A stretch of 64,000 nucleotides of DNA, taken from NCBI GenBank assembly GCA_021229015.1, contig CM037777.1, positions 61,798,369-61,862,368 of the forward strand, given 5' to 3'. Below, in pieces: positions 46,600 to 61,900 of the stretch. Each line of letters opens with the position of its first letter. Position 1 is the first letter of the stretch. This DNA comes from Solen grandis (lineage: Eukaryota; Mollusca; Bivalvia; Adapedonta; Solenidae). The notes beneath the pieces were generated by a model, which was given only the letters and a program-made list of their open reading frames with translations, was not told where the DNA came from and ran no database searches. Both the position numbers and the translations under genes were made by a program.

Positions 46600-49500
46600 T
46601 TAAATCGTGTAATTATAAGGTTCTAATTAACTCCCTATTTAGAGTCCTGTACTCTTAATTTTGGACCAATCTTAGCTCGTGACTTGTTTTTAGAACCCTT
46701 GTGGGAACCCTGCTACAGTATAGCATATTCTAAGATGCGCATAGCATGCCTGTTTATCTCATATTATTCCAAACAAACATCACTTATTTACCTATCATTC
46801 TGTCCATTTGGTCATCTTCACTCATTCATCCATCTATCCATCTTAATTCATGCATTTCTATTCCGAATTGCTAACAAAATATAATAAGCATTAAGGTATG
46901 ATCAATTATACATAATTAGATGCACAATTAAACATTATCAATAACAGGCATCCAATGCATTAGGGATTATTCCATTTTGTAGACTTGTGTATGTGTTTTA
47001 CACGGACTACCGAATATGCGCAAAATGGCATGGACGATGTTGCTTTTGAGGGAATAATAATAATGGGATGTATTCATGAAACATGTTGATATAAATCCCC
47101 CATATACCAACAACTATTTTACCAGATGGAGGGAACGAGGTCTACTATTATATACCTTTCCCAATAGTACTCTCTGTAAAAAAATAAAAATAAAAAATAA
47201 AAAACAAACAAAACAACGCTTTACTTCTTACTCTTCTTTCCTCTTATAGGCTGAATTCAAAAATCGTCCTTTAAACAAACTGATACACAGAAAACACTTG
47301 ATAATTTTGTCCAAAACATATTAATTCACAAAAACAATTATTTCACTGAAACTTTTATAATTTTCTTGATAAAAATTCCTGCTGCAACTGAATGACCCTA
47401 AATTGCCGTACCTGGTCCGTATATCATAAACATGCTCGCTCTGCTGAACGAAATGAAACACCGCTTGAAACGGACCAGCAACAATCAGATTATCTTTGTC
47501 GCAGGGAGGGACCGATAGTATGTAACACTGAGCCAAATTTGAAGAAAAAAATGTTTCGATCCGCAAATTTATGCATGGCAGCCAGAGTATTTTTTTTTTT
47601 TAATTCGTATTGGCTGAAACATGAAACATGTACTCGAGCATCGCTTTATAGGACTGCTTCTAAAGCTTCTTTCACATTCGTTGCGAGATTTACAATAGGA
47701 TTACGATATAAGAGTAGTGTATGCTATTTCAAATTGTTAAATCAGAAATTTCGTCAAATATCTCACGCCAAAAGTACGATGCTACTACCGAACGTATTTG
47801 TGTGTTTATTGTACTACAATATTTCTTATACAAAAGTTTCGACCTTCGTATTTGTTTTTCTTTGGTGGCAGATTTTCTCTGGTATATGGTATGTGACAAA
47901 AATGAGGCACCACTGTTCACGGAACCTTTATATATGCTTCGATATCGTATATTCGTCGAAAACATGTCTTAGACTGAGCATGCGACCGTCGTGAAGCAAT
48001 GCTTTCCTTCAGCACAGGGTAGAGACATCTTAAATGTGATCATAGTAATATAAATACCGCTGTTACAAGTTTCATCCAATTGTGTTACCAACAAATCGTA
48101 ACCAAGCCTCACAAGATGATGGTGTCCTGTGAAATTTTGTCTCACAACAATCGAACGAAAAACATGCGATACAACTTTTCACATAAAACATATGCGACAT
48201 CAAACAAACGAGCCTTGCCTTATTGCATGACGACTTTTATATTGCAGAAATCTAAAATCATATGACGAAAATAATCGTGCAAGGAGCTTAAGCAAAAAAT
48301 GCTGACAATGTTGTCTTCAATGTGCAGGTTTTTGGTTTATATCTGGGATAAGAGAGGGTTTGGGGGATAAGAAAGAAACAACACTATATACAAAATAATA
48401 AATATATTTCAGAAAAAAAAAGCATAAATATGAGTATGAAGAGTTTTTTTTCAAAATTTAAAAACATACAAAACAGGTAGATATACATGAGTAATTGCAC
48501 AGTGACGAGATTCCCGCCATGATTCAGTGATTTATCAACCAACACAGTTAACTCTAACATAAAATTCAAAGTTGGTAGTCTTGGTAAAGGTTATATCAAT
48601 AACTAGAATAAGGCAGAAAACAGCTGAAAAATCAGTTTTATCATTTTCTAAACAGGTTATAGCTTGAAAGCTATCGGGGAAATTGATTTGGTCAGCCTGA
48701 GAGTAAGTCCAGTTTTATTTTGTCCAGTTTTATAACTGAATACACCTACTATTTGTAAAGTAAGTTGAAATCTCTAATTTTCCTCAAAGCTGTTTGCATT
48801 TAAACACAATAAAAGTAATGTCAAAGTATGGCACCAAATGTAACTTGCATCTTAAGACTGATCATTTAAACTTTCGTGTTTATGAAAATATCAGGATAAT
48901 TATAAAAATATTAATAGGCGACATAAAGCATTTTTTCAAAGAACTGCTGAAAATCAAATTTTAAATCACATACAAATAAACATGTAATGTCAATTACACA
49001 AAATAATTAATTGTGATAGAAGCAAGCATTTTAATGACCAAAACATTAAAGCTATACTCTAAACTACACACTGTCTTCATATGTTGATCATAGAGAAGTC
49101 ATTTTCTGAACAAATCTATATGCTCATTTATCATTAATACACTGTTCTTCCCTTGGTACATAATCACTTCCATAACATTCAAATAATGAAATTGTCAAAG
49201 TGACGTTAATAAATTGGATAAACATTTTTTGTTCAATTCTTTGAATAATTTGCATTTTTATTTACATACAATAAAAGCTTTAATGAATGAAATTTTGATA
49301 ATTTGAAGAAAAAAAAAGATTTACATAAATAAAATATCTGTTATTCTGATAATGTTCCAATGTGGTGAAAGAGATATTACCTTACTTGTAAGAACAGATC
49401 ACTGTAAAGGAGATTGTCGTAAACTAAGTGTATAAAAAAGCCAGGTATTTGATGACATAACTGACTTATTTTCGAAAAACATATCAGCAGTACATACAGT

Positions 49501-49919
49501 CATTTATGAAAAAAGCAACAAGCTGCTAAATTTACAAAACACAAAACAGCTTTATACTTGAAGGCATATGTAGTTTTTTTCTTATTTCTGCTTCATGTAC
49601 TTATTTCAGGGGCAGTGTTCAATAACCATTTTTTGAAGAAAAAAAAATTATTTTCTCCCTTAAATTTGATGAAATTTTACAACTGCTGTATTTCAATAAA
49701 TATGAAACTTTCCAACAAAACAGCATACTTACACAAAATTTAAGAGCAAACATCTTGTTATTGACCATGCTTATAGGAATGGCAAAGTAGAAAAATATCA
49801 CTTTAAAAATAATCAAACAATTTACTTAAGTTTAAGTTTAATTTGTTTTGTGAATACAGCCCCTGACATCAGTTTCGCCTGATCATGGAATGTTGTTGAG
49901 TAGAACATCATTGCTATGG
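46600..49919. other. intergenic stretch between acid ceramidase copies
   Basis: Runs from the copy A upstream array to the copy B stop codon. Mostly AT-rich non-coding DNA. It contains a 200-codon plus-strand frame at 47392-47994 with no recognised domain and an opposing 78-codon frame. The 3' UTR of copy B is presumably within about 49000-49919. Confidence 0.5.
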
Positions 49920-52900
49920 CTACCATGGCACACAGGGATCTGGGCAGTACTGCAGCCAGGTTTCCAGGTGTCCAGTGTTGACCTGCATAAGGGCTGTGTA
50001 GGTAGTCAGCTGGAAGAACATACATACAGGATGATAGAATTGCAACTAAAGCTACATGTATCACTTAAAGTGATAAATACCCCCACATCCCCTCAAGTCT
50101 TCATGTTAGGTGAGTGTAGGATAGGACATGACCCAACGATATCTTTTCAAGATTTTTTTTTTTTTTTGATATCTTGTTTTCCTATTTATTCCCTCAATCA
50201 AACATAAAGAACAAATGCAAAATATTCAAGATAAGATTTCCTACTATAACCTAAACTCTCAGTTATCTTTATGCATACAATGTTTGTTTTTTTGTTTGTT
50301 GGGGTTAACATCCCACCGACAGTATTTCAGTCGTTTGGAGACGATGTCTACTTGAGACAGATATAGTGCTGCCACACTGCAGTATCACGCCGTAGACATG
50401 TGGCATGATACCACACCCAGTCACATTATCCTGACACCGGGCCAACCAGTTCTGCAACTACCCTTATATGCTGAGCACCAAGCAAGGGAGCTATAACAGT
50501 ACCATTTTTTATGACATTGGTATGTCACGGCCGGGGATCTAACCCATGCCCTCCCGCTCCAGAGGCAGACACTCCAACCACTCGGCCACCAGGGACAGTA
50601 TGCACACAATGAGTGAAGCAATGTTCTCATGGAGTAATCCCTATCAGCTGTTCCTGGGTTAGACCAATACTTTTGTCTGGGATGGTCTTGAAAAATTCTT
50701 GTCACAAGTAGTGATCAACTACTACTAAATCATGGTACCCTGCAACATACCTTATTAAGGACTGGTCTTGAGGACAGCATATCAAAAATGGCTGGAATAC
50801 CAACCCTCTGAAGACAGAAGATCATATCATGGTAAGTCTAATGTCAATAGAAACATTTAAATTGAAAATTTTGACATAATCATATAAACACAGAATCTCA
50901 CAAAGTTATTTAAACTCAAGACTTCATATCAATTTAAACTGAAGATCCTTTATAGCAATTCATCTTGGGTCCAGACTTTGGTACTTGTGATGGTGTATTT
51001 CACGGTAGCTATGATATAACAGTAATTAAATGTTAATTCATTTGGTGTCCAAGATTAAAAGCATGTTATATGGCATCATGTTTTTAACAAAGAGCATATT
51101 AAGATGTTTATAGACCTAGAAAGTAGATAAATCATACAAGTACTTGAAAACCCATTTTTTTCATGTTCAATGTTCTTCTTATATGTTTAAATGTGTTAAT
51201 TTTCAATGTAGTAAGGTCACAATTACATGAATAGATATTTGGACTGATGAGAAAATTCGCATATTTAGTACACAAAAAATTTACACTGAAATGTTTGCTT
51301 GAAGGCAAGTGATGATGCAAGGCTTTGAATACATTATCTATTGAATTAATCTAATGCCCCCATTTTTGCCTTCATTTACACATCAGCATTTCTCCACAAC
51401 TGCTATATCACTTTTTACCACAGACAATCTAGACCAAACTGAAAACAGTGTCGAAACTGCAGAAGTAATTCTACTTTATCTGAAAAACATTGATGAGTAG
51501 CAAATTCTGTGAAAGCAAATTAACTTTCAAGTCACTAGAAAGCTGATCTGGTTTTATGCTGATTTCACTGGTCTTTTCCTTAATAGTTCTTATATTGCAA
51601 TGTGTTAACAGTGTTCTCCATAAAACAATGTGCTCTCTCTCTGTAACAATGAGTAGAGGTCTCGCTAGGATTCAAAAACTCGAGTCCTTTCCAAAGATTT
51701 GCCAAAATGTTGAAGTCCTCCCATACATGTAATCTTAAGAAAAACAGAGGGCCTTTTTCCAACAAGAGTGGTCTTTGGAACATGTGTGTCACCTGCTGAA
51801 GCGTGACAGAAAATGTGTGATGGACAGACAGATGACGGAAAAGTGATCCCTATGTGTCATCTCTGCTTACAGCAGGTGATACAAAAATTGAAGTCCAGGA
51901 CTGCAAATTAGGAGTTAATGAGAACCCTGAATGTGCTTTGTATAACAATGCCTATCTTACAAACCTTCTGTGTCATTTGCTTCATACACTTGTTGGCAGG
52001 TGTCCGCCTATCGTCAAGGAAGAAAGGTTTAGACCAGTGGTCATAGTTTGTCTCCAGGATGTACCATCCACCTGCGTTCTTGTCTCCCATGTTCCAGATG
52101 TCTGTCCCATTCACTTCACGGTTTCGTGTAATTACACACGCCTTAAATGAAAGTAATAAGAAACTAAATCTGAATCCCTTGAACTTGACTGGTATTACAC
52201 AATGAAGATCTGGCCTGATATCAATCCACTGACTTAATTTAGCACTATACTAAAACTCTTCTGGGCAAATTTCGTCATTCTTGTTTCCCAATAAAATGCC
52301 TAAATATTCCGTATCATAACAAACACTGTCTGACAGTTCTTAAGAACATCATTTATATCAACTTTAGTTTTGACTTTACACCCTTTCCCCCTTTCCTTCA
52401 TATAGATTCATTTTGACACATAGGCAAATAAAGCAGACCCTGATCAAACAGCTCCTATAGGAACTGTCTGATCAGGGTCTCCTCTATTTGCTCATAAAAT
52501 GTTGTAGCTCAGTTTCAATACAGTCATCTGTGGCAAAGAAAAATCCATTATTTGATAAACCATTTAAAAATCAATCAATTAATATTCATCAAGTCATATA
52601 TTTTTACATGAATATTCATGAGGTAAAAGATTAACATTTCCTTGAAACAGGAATAGTAAAATGTGTTCATACATTACTTAGGCTTGTAAGTATTACTTAG
52701 AACAAAGTATTGTTTGTGGAATTTGGGCCAAAAGTTTTTTTTGGTGTTTTTTTTTTAATTAAACTAAGTATGACTTTCAAGCTTGAACTAAAAGCAGGGC
52801 CTTTCAATTCACTTAAGATTTGAGTATGATATTTCATTTTGGGACATGGTATTGAAGACAAAATTAGTCAGTTTACTTGCAACACCTGCCCTACCTGACC

Positions 52901-55900
52901 AGACGAGTTGCCTCCTAGAATGAAGTATGCAGGAGCTATCATCAGTGTGTTGGCCAGGAGATTTTTAGCCTCGTCAAAACTTTGGGCTGTCTCCATGGTT
53001 TTCCTGGTCAGGAAGCCCATCCATGATCCCTTGCCCGTCAAGATGTAATCTATGATACCTGGAGATGGAACAATGTGTTTTAAAATTTTACCTCATGAAT
53101 ATTTATGTACAAATTTATGGCATGGTAAATATGAATTCACTGAACTTTAAATGGTATATGAAACCATGGATTTTTTTATGCCAGGTAGACTGTGCGGATT
53201 CTGAACTACAATAAGAATAAAAAAGACCCTGATCAGACAGCACCTTCCAGAAGTCCTGGGTCAGCTCTGTTTACCAAGGCATCAAAATGCATCTTTATGA
53301 GTTAACCCTTTTGCTGCCAGGTCACCTATCACTGGCTATTTGCCTAGGACTACCTTAAACATTTCTTAGAAATTTCTGGCTATTACTGTACTAGCATAAT
53401 GTGGCTGCTCCCTTTAGCTGCCAACAAGACAGGTTAACCCGTCCTACAGATGAGGCAGCATATTTGCCAACAAGACAGGTGTACAGATTATGGAGGTTTC
53501 CACATGGGAAACCCCTCAAAACAGATGAACCCTTCTTGTTAGCAGAATACGCTGTCTCATGTGTAGGACAGTTTAACCTGCCTTGTGGGCAGGGAAAGGG
53601 TTAATGGGTTATGTACAACACAAAGATCTCTTAACTTGAGGTTTCCTTCAACTCCAAATTTTAAAGATGTGTTTGTTTGCTTGTGTTTAACCCTTTCCCT
53701 CATAGAGGAAACCATGAAAAGACCTATGCGAACAACATAAAACCAGATCAGCCTGTGAGTAACTCGCAGGCTGATCAGGATTTATGCTGTTCGCTGCTCC
53801 TCAGTGGTCTGGAAATGAGGATTTTGTAATTAAATTTGGTAAGGTTTAACTGTGGTTTTCTACAGATCAGGCTTTATGTGGTACCTATTGAGTGTGTCAG
53901 AATGAGTCTATATGAGGGAAAGGGTTAACATCCCTCTGACAGCATTTCAGTCATTTTGGGAACAATGCATAGGTGAAGAAGAAATGCATTCCATTTGAAC
54001 TGATATATGTATATAAGTAATGTGTTCTAGTCAAACCAATTAACATAAAAAGCTATATAACTACACACTAGAATACCATTCATATTCTTTAAGAAAGTCA
54101 CATGCAAAATATGCTATGACATTTTATGTTATAAAATATATACACTTAATCTTTAACATTTCTGTTGAAAGGAAAATAAATATTAGCAATTAAACCCTAC
54201 ATATAGTCCCTGGCCCTCGAAAATCAAACTTTGATTTCTTGTTTAGCATTAGGCAGTTACTATAGAAACAACCCAGTAGCTCCTAAATGAACTTGATGAC
54301 CTATAATGTTTTTCATTGTTTTGATAAAGCAACCATTAAAGAATAGTTACAAGAAAAATGATTTCTGTATACCTAGTAATTTCAAAAATGTCTGAAAATG
54401 AAGCTATTTTTTCTCTCCTATTTTCAAATATACTATTTTTTTTCATTTCTGTAAAAATGAAGTAGCTGACGATATTTAAACCAGGGCTACAGATAAGATT
54501 TGAGGTCATTTGGGTATTTACTCATCAATTTTTCAAGGAATTGGGTTTTCACAATATTAATTGAGTAATGAAAATATGGTTACTCCATAAAAATTAAGTC
54601 AATTGCTTTTTTTTCATCAACTTTATTTTGGAATTGAAATAACCGTACATGTTCTTACTGGTATATGCACCTGCTGTCCTTGTATGCAACAATGTCAATT
54701 TAACAATTATCATATGCAGGATTTATCATTAGCTCCTCAACAATTAAATTTAAAAAAAACCATTCAATCATATTTGGTCTTCCTGATCAAAAGATTTAGC
54801 ACTTTTAACTATTGAATTAAAACAAATTATTTACTGGTTAACATGGAATTGGATGCTATCGACTCTATCTCAACTTCCAGATCGTCAATTATTGCGAGAC
54901 AAATGCCTGACGTTTGGTTTGCAGTGCTAGGTATCTACTCAGTGTTTTTTTAAACGTTTACCCGTTTCTTCCTGCCTTGTGTAACCATATTTGAAGCAAA
55001 CGAATAGAAAAGCGTCAGATGAACAAATAAGACAGACTGGATTTATGTTTTACTTGAATGGAACCCAAAGTAGAAAATTACCGGAAATCGTTTGAAGTTA
55101 TTTTGCGGATTCACAAGTAACCAGTCAAACATATACGAGTATTTGTAAACATCACTCGGTTTCAAAATGTTGCGTACCAGTACGCTTTAATATTTTGGAT
55201 ATTTGAGTAGTCTAATTTTTAATTGCTTTTTGATACGCTAGAATTTTAAAAGAATTGGGTTTTTATCTATTTTATTTGCGTAATTACGCAAATACGCACC
55301 TTATCTGTACCCCTGATTTAAACCATTCATTCAGATAAATTGAACTATCATAAATTAACTATTAGTATGTGTGTCTTCTATTTTGTAGGATTTTCATTTA
55401 TATCTATTCTTTAATGAAACATATATATTCTAGCTATTAATTGAGTAACCATGGATTTGCATGATGCATGATAATAAGTTTTCCATTTTTATATTCAGCA
55501 CATTTTTAACATATATGTAAAAATCAGAAAATTCTATTGAAGAAAAAAACTGTAGCAAACGCCTTGAAGAATTCATTTCCAGCATACCTCTGTAGCCCCC
55601 ATCTATCTTGAATCTTTCATCCATGGAGAATGTAAACTTTCCCTATAATTGAGATGAGAACATCATATTTATTTATATTACATGTATACTATATAATTCT
55701 ATAACACACATCATTATTACATGCCATAAATACCATGAAACAAAACTCATCTTAGTTAAAGAATATAACCAAGAAATAGAAGTATCTACATAATCTAAAA
55801 ATGTATTCACATGAACTCTTGAATCACTCACTTACATCAAGATGTGAAAAGAAATATCAGTTGTACTGTAAATCAATGTTTTCTCCATGCTCAGTATATA

Positions 55901-58900
55901 TAATGTTCCCTTCATGCGTTCTCAATTCAGCGACTGGACAAGTAAAGCAGTCTATACCATAGACAACTATCACTGAAGGTGATAATACCCCAGAACACCA
56001 CCTTAACTCAACAGTTGTAGAATTTTTGTATAGTGGGTTGGGATGCAACAGAATATAATGTGGCTCTCCAGTGTTTTGTGGTGAAAATTCAAGCTCTGTC
56101 TTTCCCATTCATGACGAGGTGAACTGTTCACTAACAACAGTATCACAAACAAAACCATTCATTTGTGTAAACCAGATCAACCCTTGACTACCTATTATCC
56201 CTGTGTAGCTATGTAGTAAAACATGAATTGACCTGTGAACACCGGAAAGCTCCATTTCTATATATAGCCCCATGTCACTTTGTTAAGCCAGATTATGACT
56301 AGAACCACAACAATATCAATGGCAGGGAAAGCAGGTCTACCATGCTACACTGGTGACACAGAAAGTCTGTGGTATAGAGATCCTGAGAGAAGTGTTCATG
56401 ATTATCTCTGTGGATAAGTCGGCCAAGTAACTTACAGGAGCAACAGCAGTGAGGATTCCAATGTAGCCTGCGTAGTTGACAGACTTGAACACAGTCTTGC
56501 CTCCCCGCTGCCAGTCTAGGTTTACGATGGCCGGCCTCAGAACCTCCGTGATCTGCCAGGTATGGTTCTTTATATCCCAACTACAGCATGGAAATATTGT
56601 AAATGCAGTGAAACTTTGATAAACCTAAAGCTATCACTGAATGTGATAACTGCTCCACAATAATACCTTGTCATAATTAGAGTTCTTTACATCCTAAATA
56701 GAGTATAGAAATGTTGTATGTGTCAAATTTTATTTATGTCACTCCCCTTTCCTCATGGACATGGAGTGTGTATGAAAATCCACCTACATGTAGAATAAAT
56801 TGCATGAAAAATATAATTATGTTCATGACAGATTTTTCTTTTCTATCAAGCAGGGTATTTCTTTCTATTCAATGATAGCAAGTGCTACACCTTCAGAGTC
56901 AAAGACAGCTATATGGCAAAACTTGCAAAATTAATGTTTTGAGATTTATCTACTAATGACAGCACAGAACTAGAACGTGATGGTGATTAACATCCACATC
57001 CCACCTTGTCTTCATGTAATGTGAGAAAAGGATGAGATGTGACACTTGACATGACAAGGATACTTCCTATATAGCCACAACTTCATGAAATAACAAGCAT
57101 ACTTTCTATGTAGCCCCACTTCATAACATAACAAGCATACTTCCTATGTAGCCTTCACTTCATAACATAACAAGCATACTTCCTATATAGCCCATATTTC
57201 ATAACATAACAAGTATACTTCCTATGTAGCCCTCACTTCAAAACATCACAAGCATGCTTCCTATATAGCCCTAATTTCATAACATACAAGCATACTTCCT
57301 ATATAGCCCCCACTTTATAACATCACAAGCATACTTCCTATATAGCCCCCACTTCAAAACATCACAAGCATGCTTCCTATATAGCCCTAATTTCATAACA
57401 TACAAGCATACTTCCTATATAGCCCCCACTTTATAACATCACAAGCATACTTCCTATATAGCCCTCACTTCATAACAAAGCAAGCATACTTCCTATATAG
57501 CCCTCACTTTATAACATCACGAGCAAACTTCCTATTAGCCCTCACTTCATAACATAACAAGCATACTTCCTATATAGCCCTCACTTCATAACATAACAAG
57601 CATACTTCCTATATAGCCCCCACTTCATAACATAACAAGCATACTTCCTATATAGCCCCCACTTCATAACATAACAAGCATACTTCCTATATAGCCCCCA
57701 CTTCATAACATAACAAGCATACTTCTTATGTAGCCCCCACTTCATAACATAACAAGCATACTTCCTATATAGCCCCCACTTCATAACATAACAAGCAAAC
57801 TTCCTATATAGCCCTACTTCATAACATAACAAGCATACTTCCTATATAGCCCCCACTTCATAACATAACAAGCAAACTTCCTATATAGCCCCCACTTCAT
57901 AACATAACAAGCAAACTTCCTATATAGCCTCCACTTCATAACATAACAAGCATACTTCCTATATAGCCCCCAATTCATAACATAACAAGCAAACTTCCTA
58001 TATAGCCCCACTTCATAACATAACAAGCATACTTCCTATATAGCCCCCACTTCATAACATCACAAGCATACTTCCTATATAGCCCATACTTCATAACATA
58101 ACAAGCATACTTCCTATGTAGCCCCCACTTCATAACATAACAAGCATACTTCCTATGTAGCCCCCAATTCATAACATAACAAACATACTTCCTATATAGC
58201 CCATACTTCATAACATAACAATCATACTTCCTATGTAGCCCCCAATTCATAACATAACAAACATACTTCCTATATAGCCCCCACTTCATGACATCACAAG
58301 CATACTTCCTATATAGCCCCCCCTTCATGACATCACAAACATACTTCCTATATAGCCCCCACTTCATAACATAACAAGCAAACTTCCTATATAGCCCCCA
58401 CTTCATAACATAACAAGCATACTTCCTATATAGCCCTCACTTCATAACATAACAAGCATACTTCCTATATAGCCCTCACCTCATAACATAACAAGCATAC
58501 TTCCTATATAGCCCTCACTTCATAACATCACAAGCATAGTTCCTATATAGCCCCCACATCATGACATAGCAAACATACTTCCTATATAGCCCCCACTTCA
58601 TAACATAACAAACATACTTCCTATATAAACCCTATTTCATAGCATACTTCCTATATAGCCTCCACTTCATAACATCACAAGCATACTTTCTATGAAGCCC
58701 TCACTTCATAACATAACAAGCATACTTCCTATGTAGCCCACACTTCATAACATAACAAGCATACTTCCTATGTAGCCCTCACTTCATAACATAACAAGCA
58801 TACTTTCTATGTAGCCCTCACTTCATAACATCACAAGCATACTTTCTATATAGCCCATACTTCATAACATAACAAGCATACTTCCTATGTAGCCCTCACT

Positions 58901-61900
58901 TCATAACATAACAAGCATACTTTCTATATAGCCCTCACTTCATAACATAACAAGCATACTTCCTATGTAGCCCCCATTTCATAACATAACAAGCATACTT
59001 ACTATATAGCCCCCACTTTAAAACATAACAAGCATACTTCCTATGTAGCCTTTACTTCATAGCATAACAAGCATACTTCCTATATAGCCCCCACTTCATA
59101 ACAAAGCAAGCATACTTCCTATATAGCCCCCACTTCATAACATAACAAGCATACTTCCTATATAGCCCCCACTTCATAACATAACAAGCATACTTCCTAT
59201 ATAGCCCCCACTTCATAACATAACAAGCATACTTCCTATATAGCCCCCACTTCATAACAAACAAGCATACTTCCTATATAGCCCCCACTTCATAACATAA
59301 CAAGCATACTTCCTATATAGCCCCCACTTCATAACATCACAAGCATACTTCCTATATAGCCCCCACTTCATAACATCACAAGCATACTTCCTATATAGCC
59401 CCCACTTCATGACATCACAAACATACTTCCTATATAGCCCCCACTTCATAACATACAAGCATACTTCCTATATAGCCCCCACTTCATAACATAACAAGCA
59501 AACTTCCTATATAGCCCCCACTTCATAACATAACAAGCATACTTCCTATATAGCCCCCACTTCATAACATAACAAGCATACTTCCTATATAGCCCCCACT
59601 TCATAACATCACGAGCATACTTCCTATATAGCCCATACTTCATAACATAACAAGCATACTTCCTATATAGCCCATACTTCATAACATCACGAGCATACAT
59701 CCTATATAGCCCATACTTCATAACATCACGAGCATACATCCTATATAGCCCCCACTTTATAACATCACAAGCATACTTCCTATATAGCCCTCACTTCATA
59801 ACATAACACGCATATTTCCTATATAGCCCTCACTTCATAACATAACAAGCATACTTCCTATATAGCCCCCACTTCATAACATAACAAGCATACTTCCTAT
59901 ATATCCCACACTTTATAACATAACAAGCATACTTCCTATATAGCCCCCACTTCATAACATAACAAGCATACTTCCTATATATCCCACACTTTATAACATA
60001 ACAAGCATATTTCCTATATAGCCCCCACTTCATAACATAACAAGCATACTTCCTATATAGCCCTCACTTCATAACATAACAAGCATACTTCCTATATAGC
60101 CCACACTTCATAACATCACGAGCATACATCCTATATAGCACCCATTTCATAACAGAGCAAGCATACTTCCTATATAGCCCTCACTTCATAACATAACACG
60201 CATATTTCCTATATAGCCCTCACTTCATAACATAACAAGCATACTTCCTATATAGCCCCCACTTCATAACATAACAAGCATACTTCCTATATATCCCACA
60301 CTTTATAACATAACAAGCATACTTCCTATATAGCCCCCACTTCATAACATAACAAGCATACTTCCTATATATCCCACACTTTATAACATAACAAGCATAC
60401 TTCCTATATATCCCACACTTTATAACATAACAAGCATATTTCCTATATAGCCCCCACTTCATAACATAACAAGCATACTTCCTATATAGCCCTCACTTCA
60501 TAACATAACAAGCATACTTCCTATATAGCCCCCACTTCATAACATAACAAGCATACTTCCTATATAGCCCCCATTTCATAACATAACAAGCAAATTTCCT
60601 ATATAGCCCTCACTTCATAACATAACAAGCATACTTCCTATAAAGCCCCCTCTTTATAACATTACAAGCATACTTCCTATATAGCCCCCACTTCATAACA
60701 TAACAAGCATACTTCCTATATAGCCCCCACTTCATAACATAACAAGCATACTTCCTATATAGCCCTCACTTCATAACATAACAAGCATACTTCCTATATA
60801 GCCCCCACTTCATAACATAACAAGCATACTTCCTATGTAGCCCCCACTTCATAATATAACAATCATATTTCCTATATAGCCCTCACTTCATTACATGACA
60901 AGCATACTTCCTACATAGCCCCCACTTCTGTGTAGCAGGCTTATAATTTATAAAATTTACAAGTAATCCAAGATCTAACTTTACTGCTTTCTTTAAAGCA
61001 AGTGATCTTTCAGTTTTTGTGACTGAACCATGAACTTTCATTTTGTATGTCGCCAACTTTACAAATGATGCAACTCTTGGCAGATACCATAATGAGCCAG
61101 TTTGTTAGTGACTTACCCCATGAACAGTCCAAAATCAAGATTCCTTGCATGGTAAAGTTTTCCAGTAGGATCTTGAGCCACAACAGAGGTGCATACCGTG
61201 AATATCTCATAGAAGATGTTGTATAGGGTTACCTCCCCTGAAATATGAAATTTTTATAAGAATCTAGAAACCATCTACAGGAAATTATGAATGTACTTCT
61301 CATTTACTTATATGCACTGAATTTTTTCATCCAGGTTACATCAACCTGTATCATCAAATAATAATAATAAGGAAAAAAATGCTAATTGAAGCTATGTGTT
61401 TTGGGAATGTGTATACATGTTAGTTTTATTTTTAACATTTTCTTCATGGTCTTCAAAATTTCAGTATTGTACTGAAACAGATAAAGAGTTGAGCAAATCT
61501 CAATTTGAGATGTTTGATGAAATTTCATGCAGGCCAGAGGCAGTGAAATCTAAGATCAATCCAGACTTATGAAGGCTTAATGCAAAACTGTTGTAACTGC
61601 TTCTTTATTTATAAGTAGTTACTATAGTTTAGCATCAAGACCTTGACTGGATCTCAAGAGCAATTCATGACACAGGGTAGTTCTGAGCTATTTTTCTTTA
61701 AAATTTAAAATATTATTCATAATTATATGTTCCCTTTATTATAATGAATTAGGGATTTGTTTCAAATTTCAGAAAAATACAGCAATTTTGAAATTTTACT
61801 GATGTACAGAGCAATGGAAAAGTATTTTGAGAATACAGTCCTAGATTCCAAGATGCAAGTTCTAACTCTCCTTGTTACTGTCTTCTATGACCTTCAACTG

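Noticed and set aside
57581..60462. Series of minus-strand reading frames of 66-143 codons
   Set aside because: All are translations of the 39-bp satellite in its stop-free frame; listed as repeat, not genes.
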